A stretch of 64,000 nucleotides of DNA from Novosphingobium rosa NBRC 15208 (GCF_001598555.1 NZ_BCZE01000028.1:37924-101923); one strand, 5' to 3'; counted from the first letter of the stretch, positions 25,565-36,920 are shown. Program-made: numbers and translations. Notes: generated by a model from the sequence alone, not told the origin.

Positions 25565-26026
25565 ATGATGTCAGATCACGCCAGCCAAGTCACGCATCAG
25601 CCGCCGCAGGCGCAGCCTCTGTCGCTGTTTTGGCGGTGGTATGGTCGTCTGGTCGATCTTCTGTCGCTCACCGGGCTGACAGCGATGATCGGCACCACGC
25701 TTTACTGTCTTGAGATCCGTTCGCATTACGAAAGATCTTACATCGCCGGTTTCCTGATTGCGCTGCTGGGCCTGATCGTGATGCTGATCGCCTGGGCGCA
25801 GCAGGTGATCGCGGCGCGCGATCTGGCCTCCTGGCGTGACATGATCGAATGGCAGATCCGCGCCGCGCACCGCAAGATCGCCCTGCGCGGCGAGGATGCC
25901 GAACTGCACGACCAATATTTCGAGCGGCTGATCGATACGCTGATCGTGGATATGCGCGCCACCGCCTATGACGCCTCCGCGCAGGATGCCCCTGCGCAGA
26001 GCGCCGCCGATGTGGAGTCACGATGA
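25565..26026 (+). CDS. small membrane protein, unknown function
   Basis: 153 residues. Two membrane helices (about residues 32-52 and 59-79) are separated by a short loop, followed by a cytoplasmic amphipathic tail rich in charged residues and a disordered Ala-rich end. No family recognised. It overlaps the next small membrane gene by 4 bp (ATGA), and that one overlaps the FkbH-like gene by one base, so the three are translationally coupled. The upstream 135-bp gap is AT-rich in part and probably holds their promoter. Adjacent ATGs at 25565 and 25568 are both possible starts. Confidence 0.75.
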   Translation: MMSDHASQVTHQPPQAQPLSLFWRWYGRLVDLLSLTGLTAMIGTTLYCLEIRSHYERSYIAGFLIALLGLIVMLIAWAQQVIAARDLASWRDMIEWQIRAAHRKIALRGEDAELHDQYFERLIDTLIVDMRATAYDASAQDAPAQSAADVESR

Positions 26027-26322
26027 ACCAGTTGCCCTCCAACCAGCTGGGTGAGAACTGGGCGCGCTTTCTGGCGCATTGGATCGCCTCATGCTTCGGC
26101 TATATGCTCAACCGGCTGCTGCCGCTGGTGCTGGAATGGCCCGCCCCTGCCGAGCATGCCATCTTTCCGCGCTGGTGGGTGCTGCTGGGCTCGGCGGGGC
26201 TGGCGTCGCTGCTGACGGTGGTGTTCAACGCCAATCTGCCGGTCACCTCGCGCGAGCTGATGAAAAGCGCGGCCATGGGCTTTGCCATCAGCGCGATCAT
26301 CCAGATGTTCAGGCTGCTGTGA
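26023..26322 (+). CDS. small membrane protein, unknown function
   Basis: 99 residues with two or three hydrophobic segments (about residues 22-37, 49-68 and 83-97). The N-terminal stretch ENWARFLAHWIASCFGYM is amphipathic. No family recognised. Its start overlaps the preceding membrane gene and its stop overlaps the FkbH-like start (TGATG). The context suggests a membrane partner for polysaccharide modification or export, but nothing in the sequence proves it. Confidence 0.72.
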   Translation: MNQLPSNQLGENWARFLAHWIASCFGYMLNRLLPLVLEWPAPAEHAIFPRWWVLLGSAGLASLLTVVFNANLPVTSRELMKSAAMGFAISAIIQMFRLL

Positions 26323-28193
26323 TGCCCATCGCCCTGCCCTGGCTGCCCGCCGCGCCGCAGGACCTGCGCCAGCAGATGCGCGCCCTGCCCGAAGCCGAGC
26401 ATCCCGGCGCGGAGGTGCAACGGTTGGCAGGCTTTGCCCTGAACGCCAACCAGCTTGACCGGCTGGCCAAGGCGATGGCCGAGCTGCGCGGACAGGGCCG
26501 ATCTTTAGCGCCTTTGACGCCCTTCAGGCTGGGGGTGCTGGGCACGGGCACGCTCGATCTGCTGGCGGTGCAGCTGGTGGGCAGCGCGGCACGGCACGGC
26601 GTCGACTTGACCTGCGTGACCGCCCCTTTCGGCCAGATCGCCCAGCAGGCCTTCGACCCGGCCTCGGCCATCAATGAAGCAGGCTGCGACGGCGTGCTGC
26701 TGGCGCTGGACCATCGCGACCTGCCGCTGGCGGGCGACAATGGCGTGGAGGAATCGCTCGCTTTGCTGCGGGGCCTGCGTCAGGCCTTGCGCAATGCTGG
26801 CGGCGCGCTTTCCATCGTGCAGACGCTGGCCGAGCCGCCCGAGCCGCTGTTCGGCCATTTCGACGCGCGCTGGCACAACACCTTGCGGGCCAAAATCCGC
26901 GCCTTCAATCAGGCGCTGGTGGAGGATCTGGCGGGCAGCGCCGATCTGCTGCTCGATGTGGCCGCCATGGCGGGCACGGCGGGCACGGCCAACTGGTTCA
27001 GCCCGGGCGAATGGCATCTGGCCAAGCTGCCCGTCGCCATGGCCTGCCTGCCCTTCTATGCCGATCATGTCGGGCGGCTGCTGGGCGCGCTGCGCGGCAA
27101 GGCGCGGCGGGTGCTGGTGCTCGATCTCGACAACACGCTGTGGGGCGGCATCATCGGCGACGATGGCATGGGCGGCATCCGCCTGGGTCAGGGCGATCCG
27201 GTGGGCGAGGCGCATCTGGCGCTGCAGCAACAGGCGCTGGCGCTGCATGGGCGCGGCATCGTGCTGGCGGTCTGCTCGAAGAATGAGGAGGCCACCGCCC
27301 GGCAGGTCTTCCGCGAGCACCCCGATATGGCGCTGCGCGAGGAGCATATCGCCGTCTTTCAGGCCAATTGGGTGGACAAGGCCGCCAATCTGCGCGCCAT
27401 TGCGCAGGAGCTGTCGCTGGGCCTCGCCTCCTTCGTTTTCGTCGACGACAATCCGGCCGAGCGCGCCATCATCCGCCAGCGCCTGCCCGAAGTGGCCGTG
27501 CCCGAACTGCCGGAAGATCCTGCGCTCTACACCCGTACGCTGGCGCTGGCGGGCTATTTCGAGGCCACCGGCTTTTCGGCGGAAGATGCCGCGCGCACGG
27601 GCTTTTACAAGGACAACGCCCGCCGCGCCAAGCTGCTGGAGGCCAGCGGCGATCTGGACTCCTACCTCGCCTCGCTGGAGATGGAGATCCGCTTCGCCCC
27701 CTTCGATGCGGTCGGGCGTGAGCGCATCGTCCAGCTCATCAACAAGAGCAACCAGTTCAACCTCACCACCCGCCGCTACACCGAGGTGGAGATCGCCGCC
27801 ATCGAGCAGCGCAGCGAAGGCGCCACGCTGCAGGTGCGCCTCGCCGACCGCTTCGGTGACAATGGCATGATCAGCACGCTGGTCCTCACCCCCTCCGCGC
27901 CGGACACGCCTGAAAAAACATGGCACATCGACCTCTGGCTGATGAGCTGCCGCGTGCTGGGCCGCCGCGTGGAGGATGCGGTGCTGAATGAAGTGAGCCG
28001 CCTCGCCCGCGAACAGGGCGTGCTCTGGCTGGAAGGCACCTATCGCCCCACCGACCGCAACATGATGGTGCGCGACCATTACCCCCGCCTCGGCTTCGAA
28101 CCACTGGGCGCGGAAGAGGATGGCACCACGCGCTGGCGCTGGTCCACCGCGCAGAGCCGCCCGCAGCCGCCGATGCAGGTCTCGCACGGCTAA
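26322..28193 (+). CDS. FkbH-like HAD-IIIC phosphatase with SGNH-like and GNAT-like regions
   Basis: 623 residues from the ATG at 26322; the open frame to 26079 is a shadow. An N-terminal SGNH-like region (1-250) is followed by a HAD domain with VLDLDNTLWGGIIGDDG (about residues 266-282), AVCSKNEE and FVFVDDNPAERA. The C-terminal region (about 430-610) resembles a GNAT fold. In characterised FkbH-type enzymes the HAD domain takes 1,3-bisphosphoglycerate and loads a glyceryl group onto an acyl carrier protein. The ACP gene at 11355 in the same locus is the natural candidate partner. The glyceryl assignment is inference; some FkbH-like proteins have other or unknown roles. Confidence 0.88.
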   Translation: MPIALPWLPAAPQDLRQQMRALPEAEHPGAEVQRLAGFALNANQLDRLAKAMAELRGQGRSLAPLTPFRLGVLGTGTLDLLAVQLVGSAARHGVDLTCVTAPFGQIAQQAFDPASAINEAGCDGVLLALDHRDLPLAGDNGVEESLALLRGLRQALRNAGGALSIVQTLAEPPEPLFGHFDARWHNTLRAKIRAFNQALVEDLAGSADLLLDVAAMAGTAGTANWFSPGEWHLAKLPVAMACLPFYADHVGRLLGALRGKARRVLVLDLDNTLWGGIIGDDGMGGIRLGQGDPVGEAHLALQQQALALHGRGIVLAVCSKNEEATARQVFREHPDMALREEHIAVFQANWVDKAANLRAIAQELSLGLASFVFVDDNPAERAIIRQRLPEVAVPELPEDPALYTRTLALAGYFEATGFSAEDAARTGFYKDNARRAKLLEASGDLDSYLASLEMEIRFAPFDAVGRERIVQLINKSNQFNLTTRRYTEVEIAAIEQRSEGATLQVRLADRFGDNGMISTLVLTPSAPDTPEKTWHIDLWLMSCRVLGRRVEDAVLNEVSRLAREQGVLWLEGTYRPTDRNMMVRDHYPRLGFEPLGAEEDGTTRWRWSTAQSRPQPPMQVSHG

Positions 28194-28295
28194 GCGCCGC
28201 CCGGGCAGGCTGACCTGTCGGCTCAAGCCTTGCCCCACCGCGCGCCCTCGCCCATGCTTGGCGGACTGTTTTCGCGCCTCTTTTCAGGATCGCCG

Positions 28296-28601
28296 ATGAC
28301 CGACGCAGAGCTTTACACCTGGATCGGCCTTGCCATCCGCACCCTGCTGACGGTGATGATCCTGACCTGGCTGATCGAGATGCTGGCCTTTCGCCGCCTG
28401 CGCCCCATCCTGCGCGCCAGCCTCACCGTCACGCTGGCCTGGCTGATCTCCGCCGCCACCACCGGCCCATGGCGCGACTGGGGCCATCGCTATGACCCGC
28501 ACGCGCTGATCACCTATCTGCCTGCCGCCGCCATCGTCTGGTTCTTCTATCTGCGCAGCCTGTCCAAGGCCTATGGCAACGATCCGGACCACGCCGAATA
28601 G
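28296..28601 (+). CDS. hypothetical membrane protein (101 residues)
   Basis: Three predicted membrane helices (about residues 8-27, 39-56 and 73-91) and a short charged C-terminus. No family recognised. The start at 28296 has AGGA 8 nt upstream; an upstream in-frame ATG at 28230 is less likely. It lies 102 bp after the FkbH-like gene and converges on acnA, with which it shares a terminator hairpin. Confidence 0.65.
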   Translation: MTDAELYTWIGLAIRTLLTVMILTWLIEMLAFRRLRPILRASLTVTLAWLISAATTGPWRDWGHRYDPHALITYLPAAAIVWFFYLRSLSKAYGNDPDHAE

Positions 28602-28626
28602 AGGGCCGAATAAGCGCATAACAAAA

Positions 28627-28650
28627 GGGCGCCCCCTTGCGGGGACGCCC
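28627..28650. terminator. bidirectional intrinsic terminator
   Basis: Hairpin GGGCGCCCCC-TTGC-GGGGACGCCC, preceded by AAAA (giving a TTTT tail on the minus strand) and followed by TCCTGTTTCTT on the plus strand. It sits between the convergent hypothetical membrane gene and acnA. The tail fits acnA best. Confidence 0.75.
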
Positions 28651-28679
28651 TCCTGTTTCTTGAACGCTGATCGGAAGGA

Positions 28680-31349
<2,670 letters not shown>

Positions 31350-31584
31350 GCGGCGTGTTTCCCTCGGCTGTCACCTGCCGCAAAAGGCCGCCGCGCTTCG
31401 GGGATCAATCCCGTCCGCGCCATGCTGCTTTGCGGAAAAGGTGCATTGATGTTGGGAAGCCCCTGCGCGCTTGCAGCGAACTCGTCAAGTATGCCGAAGG
31501 TAGGGTGCGGGGTAAATTTTACCGATAGGCCGCTGGGTTTTTGATACTGACTTTCAACAGCAATTCAAGTCCTGAATTGGCGCC

Positions 31585-32517
31585 TCAACTGGTCAATTCA
31601 CCCGGCAGGCCGTCATGCCCGCGCTGGGCGGTGCCGACCCAGACGCCCGCGACGATCAGGGCCACGCCGCCCAGAGTCCACAGGCTCAGGCTTTCATGAA
31701 ACCACAGATAGCCCATCAGGGCGGACCAGATAAAGGCGCTGTATTCAACGGGTAACAGCCGATGCGCCTCGGCCCGCGCCCAGCCCCAGCCGAGCAGCGC
31801 CAGCGAAACCGAGGCCAGCACGCCCGCCCCCACCACCAGCGCGCCCGCAGTCCCGCCAAAGGCGCCATGCCCCGGCATCACCCCCAGCCACGGCGACAAA
31901 GGCAGCATATACAAAGCGATGAACAGCCCTTGAAAAAAGGCGATCTCCATCGGAGCGGCGCGCTGCGCCTGATGGCGCTGCAGCACCAGATTGCCCGCAT
32001 AGAGCACCGCTGAGGTCAGGATCGCCACCAGCCCAAGCCGCGACTCCAGCGAATCGGCGAGCCCCTCGCTCAGCCGTCCCGCCGCCACAACGCCCACCCC
32101 CAGCAGAGCGATCAGCGAGGCGCCCAGAGCGCGCCGGGTGATCGGCTCCCCCAGAAACAGCGCGGAAAGATAAAGCGCGATCAGCGGCGCAATGAAAGAC
32201 AGCCCCATGCCCACCGCCATCGGCGTGCGCACCAGCCCCCAGAAGAACAGGCTGGCCATGGCGCAGACCAGCGCGGCGCGAAAACCATGCACCAGCAGCA
32301 TGCCCCGCGCCGGCCAGACGATCCGCCGCCCGTTCAGGCGCTCAGCCGCCCACCATGCCGCCAGAGTCAGCGCCGCGCCCAGCAGATTGCGCCACAGCAG
32401 CGCCGTAAACACCCCAAGCGCCATCGAGGCCCCCTTCATCAGCGCATCCATGATGGCGAAGGTGGCGATCCCGGCGGCGGCGGCCACCACGGGCGCGAAG
32501 GGATGCGAGCGCGTCAT
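31585..32517 (-). CDS. EamA/DMT-family transporter
   Basis: 310 residues, ten membrane helices in two EamA halves (about residues 8-140 and 155-298). Inner-membrane exporter of small metabolites, substrate unknown. GVGVVAAGRLSEG between the halves and the YSAFIWSALMGYLWFHE helix near the C-terminus are typical. A single gene on the minus strand, followed by the acnA upstream region. Confidence 0.85.
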   Translation of the reverse strand: MTRSHPFAPVVAAAAGIATFAIMDALMKGASMALGVFTALLWRNLLGAALTLAAWWAAERLNGRRIVWPARGMLLVHGFRAALVCAMASLFFWGLVRTPMAVGMGLSFIAPLIALYLSALFLGEPITRRALGASLIALLGVGVVAAGRLSEGLADSLESRLGLVAILTSAVLYAGNLVLQRHQAQRAAPMEIAFFQGLFIALYMLPLSPWLGVMPGHGAFGGTAGALVVGAGVLASVSLALLGWGWARAEAHRLLPVEYSAFIWSALMGYLWFHESLSLWTLGGVALIVAGVWVGTAQRGHDGLPGELTS

Positions 32518-32527
32518 ATCCGGCCCT

Positions 32528-32686
32528 TAGAGCCGGTTTGGAAAATGCGCGAAAGCGCATTTTCAGCGCGGCACCAGCCCTCTCCCCCACCCGGCCACCC
32601 ATAGAATACTGCCGTTGGGTGGCCGGGTGGGGGAGAGGGCTGGTGCCGTAAATCCGGCTTCGACGGATTTCCAAACGGACTCTTAG
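32528..32686. repeat. ~160-bp cruciform-like inverted-repeat element
   Basis: A perfect 31-bp inverted repeat (32571-32601 with 32616-32646, 14-nt loop) is nested in an outer imperfect pair (AGAGCCGGTTTGGAAA at the left, TTTCCAAACGGACTCT at the right). Two side hairpins lie between (AAAATGCG-CGAAAG-CGCATTTT and AATCCG-GCTTCGA-CGGATT type). The single strand would fold as a three-arm structure. It fills much of the 355-bp gap 32518-32872, which otherwise holds no recognisable gene. It is unlike the other repeats of the window. Confidence 0.85.
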
Positions 32687-32872
32687 ACCTTGAAATTATA
32701 CGCGTCATCTTTCCAAAGATGAACAAGGCCCGAAAAGGCAATTCAGCAAGTCGCAAGGCACAATGCTTGATGCGCGGCGTTGAAAAGGGCAAAGCATCCG
32801 CGCGCGGCTTTCGAGCATTCAGGCAAATATTGCCCCGCCGCATGCGACTGAAGACAGGGATACGATACGGAC

Positions 32873-34462
32873 ATGGCCAACCAACCGCACGACCGCCTGA
32901 CGCCGGGCTCGACCAGCGCAGCCGCCTCCGGCAAGCGCCAGCGGCTGGCCTTGTGGCTGGGCGGCGCAGCCTTGCTGATGCCCGACGCCGCGCTGGCCAT
33001 CCCTCCAGGAGGCTACAGCGGTCTGCAGGCCTCGCCGACGCCCTCCCCCACGCCGACCGCCAAGCCAAAGCCCAGGACCCCGGCGCCGACCTCGATCCTG
33101 CCCGCCTCGATGCAGCCGGGAGCGCCCGCCGCCCCGCGCGCGACAGCCACGCCCGCCCCGCGCGCAACAGCCACGCCGCAGACCACGCCGCATATCGATG
33201 CCCAGCCCACCACCGCGCCCGTCAACCCGCCGCCGGTCCTGGCCCCCGGCGCGCATACGGTGACCACGACCACCATCGTCCCCGCCGAACAGCCGGTGCA
33301 GGTCTGGACGCTGGCCGATGCCCAGTCGCTGCTGGCGGTCATCAAGACCATCGACACCGAAGGCCTGTTCCCCGGCGACTACAAGCCCGAGGTGCTGGCC
33401 GCCGCCATCACGGCGGGCGCCGGCCCCGCGCTGGATGAGGCCGCCAGCCGCAGCTTCGACTGGTTGGCCGAAGACCTGCGCGATGGCCGCACCCCGATGG
33501 ACAGCCGCATCCAGTGGTTCGCCGTGGACACCGACATCGACGCCCATCCCACCCACGAGATTCTCGAACGCGCGCTGGCCACCCATGATGTGGCGGGCGT
33601 GCTGGCCGGGCTCGACCCGACCTATGCCGATTATGCCGCGCTGAAGGACGCGCTGGCCGCCACGCCCCGCGCCGACAAGGCCCGCCGCGACATGATCCGC
33701 ATCAACATGGACCGCTGGCGCTGGCTGCCGCGTGAGCTCGGCCAAGTCTATCTGCTGACCAACATTCCCGAATTCCAACTGCGCTTCAACGTGGGCGGCA
33801 AGATCATCAAGACCTACCGCACGGTTGTCGGCAAGCCGGGGCGCACCGCCACGCCTCAGCTGGCCGAAAAGGTGCAGGCCGTGGTCTTCAACCCCACCTG
33901 GACCGTGCCGCAGTCCATCGTGAAGGGCGAAAATCTGGGCGCCAAGCTGCTGGCCAACCCGGCCTCCGCCGCGCGCCAGGGTTACAAGGTAACCAAGTCC
34001 GAGAGCGGCATGATCACCGTGGTGCAGCAGCCGGGCGACAAGAACTCGCTGGGCCGCATGAAGATCGACATGCCCAACCCGCATGCCATCTATCTGCACG
34101 ACACCCCCGCCAAGGCGCTGTTCGAGACCCCCGTGCGCGCCTATTCGCATGGCTGCATCCGCACGCAGGACGCGCTGAAGCTGGGCATGACCATCGCCAT
34201 GGTGCGCGGCGACATGACTCAGGATGAGGCTTCCGAACTCTATCACTCGCTGAAGTACAAGCGGGTGGTGATGAAGCAGGCCACGCCGGTGTATTTGACC
34301 TACACCACCATGGGCCTGAACGTGGAAGGCCAGATGGCCACCTTCAAGGACATCTACGACCGCGACGCCCCCGTGCTGACCAGCTTCCGTAGCCCCCGCG
34401 TGCTGCACACCACGCAGCGCACCAGCACGCAGGAAGTGATCGTGGCGGATGATCCTTTGTAA
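32873..34462 (+). CDS. L,D-transpeptidase, YkuD domain (YcbB/LdtD-like)
   Basis: 529 residues. A signal peptide (about residues 22-42, ending DAALA) is followed by a Pro/Thr/Ala-rich linker (about 50-130), a helical scaffold region, and the YkuD domain at about 300-450. The catalytic motif is YSHGCIRTQDA with Cys428 and His426. The extended N-terminal scaffold is characteristic of the YcbB/LdtD group, which forms 3-3 peptidoglycan cross-links in the periplasm. The low-complexity linker (repeats of PRATATPAPRA type) is a notable feature. Followed 21 bp later by repeat copy C. Confidence 0.9.
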   Translation: MANQPHDRLTPGSTSAAASGKRQRLALWLGGAALLMPDAALAIPPGGYSGLQASPTPSPTPTAKPKPRTPAPTSILPASMQPGAPAAPRATATPAPRATATPQTTPHIDAQPTTAPVNPPPVLAPGAHTVTTTTIVPAEQPVQVWTLADAQSLLAVIKTIDTEGLFPGDYKPEVLAAAITAGAGPALDEAASRSFDWLAEDLRDGRTPMDSRIQWFAVDTDIDAHPTHEILERALATHDVAGVLAGLDPTYADYAALKDALAATPRADKARRDMIRINMDRWRWLPRELGQVYLLTNIPEFQLRFNVGGKIIKTYRTVVGKPGRTATPQLAEKVQAVVFNPTWTVPQSIVKGENLGAKLLANPASAARQGYKVTKSESGMITVVQQPGDKNSLGRMKIDMPNPHAIYLHDTPAKALFETPVRAYSHGCIRTQDALKLGMTIAMVRGDMTQDEASELYHSLKYKRVVMKQATPVYLTYTTMGLNVEGQMATFKDIYDRDAPVLTSFRSPRVLHTTQRTSTQEVIVADDPL

Positions 34463-34483
34463 TTTGGGGTTCAAGGTTAAAAG

Positions 34484-34720
34484 GAAGATGCGAGGGGGTT
34501 ACCCCCTCGCGCTCCCATAACGTCTTCCGACACAGAGGTTCGTGGCATCCTGTCGGTGCGCAAACTTTCCGCGTGCATGAGAAAAGGCGCCGCAGGCAGG
34601 AAGCCCCGGCGCCTTTTTCTCGTTTCAATGCCTGCGGCGCTGCGACCTTGCTCTTTGGCCGAACCCGAAGCGCCACGTAGACATTCATGGGAGCGCGAGG
34701 GGATAATCCCCTCGCACCTA
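34484..34720 (-). repeat. dispersed structured repeat, copy C
   Basis: Same orientation as copy B. The left hairpin is GCGAGGGGGTTACCCCCTCGC at 34490-34510, the central GCGCCGCAGGC / GCCTGCGGCGC pair is present, and the right hairpin has a shorter GGGGATAATCCCC core. It lies between the 3' ends of two convergent L,D-transpeptidase-type genes. The central portion has an extra short palindrome (GGCGCC pair around CCCCGGCGCC). Confidence 0.9.
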
Positions 34721-34749
34721 ATTTTCCTTAATCTTGGCTGTTCACCAAA

Positions 34750-35505
34750 TCAGCCGTTGGAAATCCGGTCGGCATAGAGCAGACGCCCCGCCGCCAGATG
34801 AGTCAGCGCCTTGTTGAACTGCTGCGGGTCCATCGCGAAGCAGCCCTCCGAGCGGCCCAGCTTACCATATTTCGACAGCATGTCAGGCGCGGCGTACCAG
34901 GCCGGATGCATGACGATGGCGCGCTCCAGCGCGTTGGAGTTATCGGCGTCCAAACCGCGCAGGCGGATCGAGGGGCCGTACTTGCCGTCATAGATCGAAG
35001 CCGTGAGATAAGCCCCGCGCGAGGTCGCCTCGGAGTTCACGGTGTTCGAGAAATGCTTGAGCCAGCCGTCATGCTGGGGGTCGGACCCACGGCCATGGGC
35101 GACCAGTTCGGAGCGCAGCGTGCCGTTTTCGACATTGACGAAATGCAGTCGCGGCAGGTTGGAGGGGCGGCCGAAATCGGCGACCGCCACCAGATCGCGC
35201 TTCCAGATCACGCCGGAGAGGCGACTGATCTGCTGCTGGGCGATGCCCACCACCTGGCGCTCATAAGCCGTCAGCGGGCTGGCCGTGGCCGGCATGCTCG
35301 CGCTGGGCGCCATGGTTTCGAAGCCCGGCGCGGCCTGCGCCAGATGCGATGCTCCACCCTCAGCCCCGGCATGACCCAAGCCATGCGCGGCACTGTGCTT
35401 GTGAGCATGCGCCAGCAAACGCATGGGCGTTGCCAGAGCCACACCAGTCCACAACCCACCAACCAGCAGGTTTCTACGATTCAGCGATCCCGTCATGGTC
35501 GTCAT
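34750..35505 (-). CDS. murein L,D-transpeptidase catalytic-domain protein (YkuD_2-like)
   Basis: 251 residues from ATG 35505 (GGAG 11 nt upstream); the frame to 35592 is less likely coding. A twin-arginine-like signal (SLNRRNLLVGG) suggests Tat export. The domain has FVNVENGTLRSELVAHGRGS, IVMHPAWY and the Cys motif GRSEGCFAMDPQQ near residue 220, as in PF13645-type proteins. Probably acts on peptidoglycan peptides, but biochemical evidence for this subfamily is scarce. It converges on the YcbB-like gene across repeat copy C. Confidence 0.82.
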   Translation of the reverse strand: MTTMTGSLNRRNLLVGGLWTGVALATPMRLLAHAHKHSAAHGLGHAGAEGGASHLAQAAPGFETMAPSASMPATASPLTAYERQVVGIAQQQISRLSGVIWKRDLVAVADFGRPSNLPRLHFVNVENGTLRSELVAHGRGSDPQHDGWLKHFSNTVNSEATSRGAYLTASIYDGKYGPSIRLRGLDADNSNALERAIVMHPAWYAAPDMLSKYGKLGRSEGCFAMDPQQFNKALTHLAAGRLLYADRISNG

Positions 35506-35533
35506 CCATGCTTTAGCTCCGCCATTTTGGCTA

Positions 35534-36034
35534 TTATGATTCGGCGGAAGCGCTCTGGCCTGCGGCGAGCTGAGACAAAGCGCCTGCATCAACGCGCATT
35601 ACGGTCCATTGTTCCTGAGGAATCGCCCCAAGCGAGCGATAAAATCCGATCGCCGGTTCATTCCAGTCCAGCACCGACCATTCGAGTCGCGCGCAATTGC
35701 GCTCCACCGCCAGAGCCGCCAGCTTCACCAGCAAGGCCTTGCCCAGCCCCGCCCCGCGCGCGGCAGGCCGCACATAGAGGTCTTCCAGATAGATGCCCGG
35801 CCGTCCCTCGAAGGTGGAGAAATTATGGAAGAACAGCGCAAAGCCCTGCGCTTCTCCCTTCACCTCGCCGATCAGCACCTCGGCCATGGGGCGCGGGCCG
35901 AACAGATAACCATGCAACACGGCTTCGTCGAAACGCACCGCATGGGCCAGTTCCTCATACTCGGCCAATTCGCGGATAAAGGCGCAGATCAGCGGCAGAT
36001 CGTCGGGCGTGGCGGAACGGATGAAGGTGCTCAT
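35534..36034 (-). CDS. GNAT family N-acetyltransferase
   Basis: 166 residues. The acetyl-CoA-binding motif A is LYVRPAARGAGLGKALLVKL (about residues 85-104), followed by LEWSVLDWNEPAIGFYRSLG, a signature close to diamine/spermidine N-acetyltransferase-type and thialysine acetyltransferase-like proteins. Cytoplasmic transfer of acetyl to a small amine or amino acid is likely; the substrate is not known. Located between the YkuD_2-like gene and the retropepsin-like gene, all on the minus strand. Confidence 0.85.
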   Translation of the reverse strand: MSTFIRSATPDDLPLICAFIRELAEYEELAHAVRFDEAVLHGYLFGPRPMAEVLIGEVKGEAQGFALFFHNFSTFEGRPGIYLEDLYVRPAARGAGLGKALLVKLAALAVERNCARLEWSVLDWNEPAIGFYRSLGAIPQEQWTVMRVDAGALSQLAAGQSASAES

Positions 36035-36073
36035 GGCGCCGCCTTGGCAAAGCGTGCCCCGGCCCGCAAGCGG

Positions 36074-36634
36074 TCAATTGGGCATCAGCACCATCGTATC
36101 GCCCTTCAGCTCCACGCGCCCCATCTCGCGCAGCACCGACTGACCCAGCAGATTCTCGGTGAGCCCCTGCGCCACCACCGCCCGCTGATGATCCATGCGC
36201 CGCCCTAGCAGCTCCACGCTGTCCAGCAGCACTGGCGCGCCCATGCCCGTGCCCGAGGCTGTCCGCAGCACCGGCTGATAATCGCCCGCGCTGATGTTCA
36301 GCCCCAGCGATTGCGCCGTCTCCGGCGTCAGCGCCACCAGATCGGCGCCGGTATCGACCAGAAACCGCGTGTTGCGCCCATTGACCGCGACATCGATGTG
36401 GAACTGGCCGGTCCTGTCACGCACCAGCACCTTGGGCTCGACCGGCTGGCTCGCGCCCGGCGGGGTGTGGTTGATGCCCCATGGATTGTAGGGCTCACTC
36501 GCCGTGGCATCCGCCACCGCTGCCGCAGCCGGCGTTTCAGCCTGAGCGACAGGCGTGTTGTGGTGAGTCATGGCCCGCGCCAGCCCGAACAGCAGCATCA
36601 GGATGAAGACAGTCAAGCGGAGCAGGCGATTCAT
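36074..36634 (-). CDS. retropepsin-like aspartic protease (clan AA, TIGR02281-type)
   Basis: 186 residues. One N-terminal membrane helix (about residues 5-22) is followed by a Pro/Ala-rich spacer and a single retropepsin fold. The active-site motif is FLVDTGADLVALTP (Asp about residue 92). LLGRRMDHQRAVVA and NLLGQSVLREMGRVEL match the bacterial single-domain family, which acts as a dimer. Probably periplasmic and membrane-tethered; physiological substrates are unknown. Confidence 0.85.
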   Translation of the reverse strand: MNRLLRLTVFILMLLFGLARAMTHHNTPVAQAETPAAAAVADATASEPYNPWGINHTPPGASQPVEPKVLVRDRTGQFHIDVAVNGRNTRFLVDTGADLVALTPETAQSLGLNISAGDYQPVLRTASGTGMGAPVLLDSVELLGRRMDHQRAVVAQGLTENLLGQSVLREMGRVELKGDTMVLMPN

Positions 36635-36679
36635 GGCCTTTCCACTTAAGGGGAAAGGGTTAGGGAATCATGGAAGTAA

Positions 36680-36920
36680 GGAAAGATGCGAGGGGGTTAC
36701 CCCCTCGCGCTCCCAGAACGTCTTCCGACGATAAGGCAGTGGCACCCGATCGATGTGCCCAGTCTCTCCACCTGCGCAACAAAAAGCGCCGCAGGCAGAA
36801 TGCCCCGGCGCCTTTTCTCGTTTGAAAGCCTGCGGCGCAGCGACCCTAGCCCTTTGGCCGAACCCGATACACAACGCAGACATTCATGGGAGCACGAGGG
36901 TGTAACACCCTCGCACTGAT
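36680..36920 (-). repeat. dispersed structured repeat, copy D
   Basis: Very similar to copy C and in the same orientation, only 2 kb away. Left hairpin at 36688-36708, central GCGCCGCAGGC/GCCTGCGGCGC pair, right hairpin core GAGGGTGTAACACCCTC. It ends 12 bp before the ispG stop, so it follows the 3' end of ispG and precedes no divergent promoter. It fills almost all of the gap 36635-36931. Confidence 0.9.
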
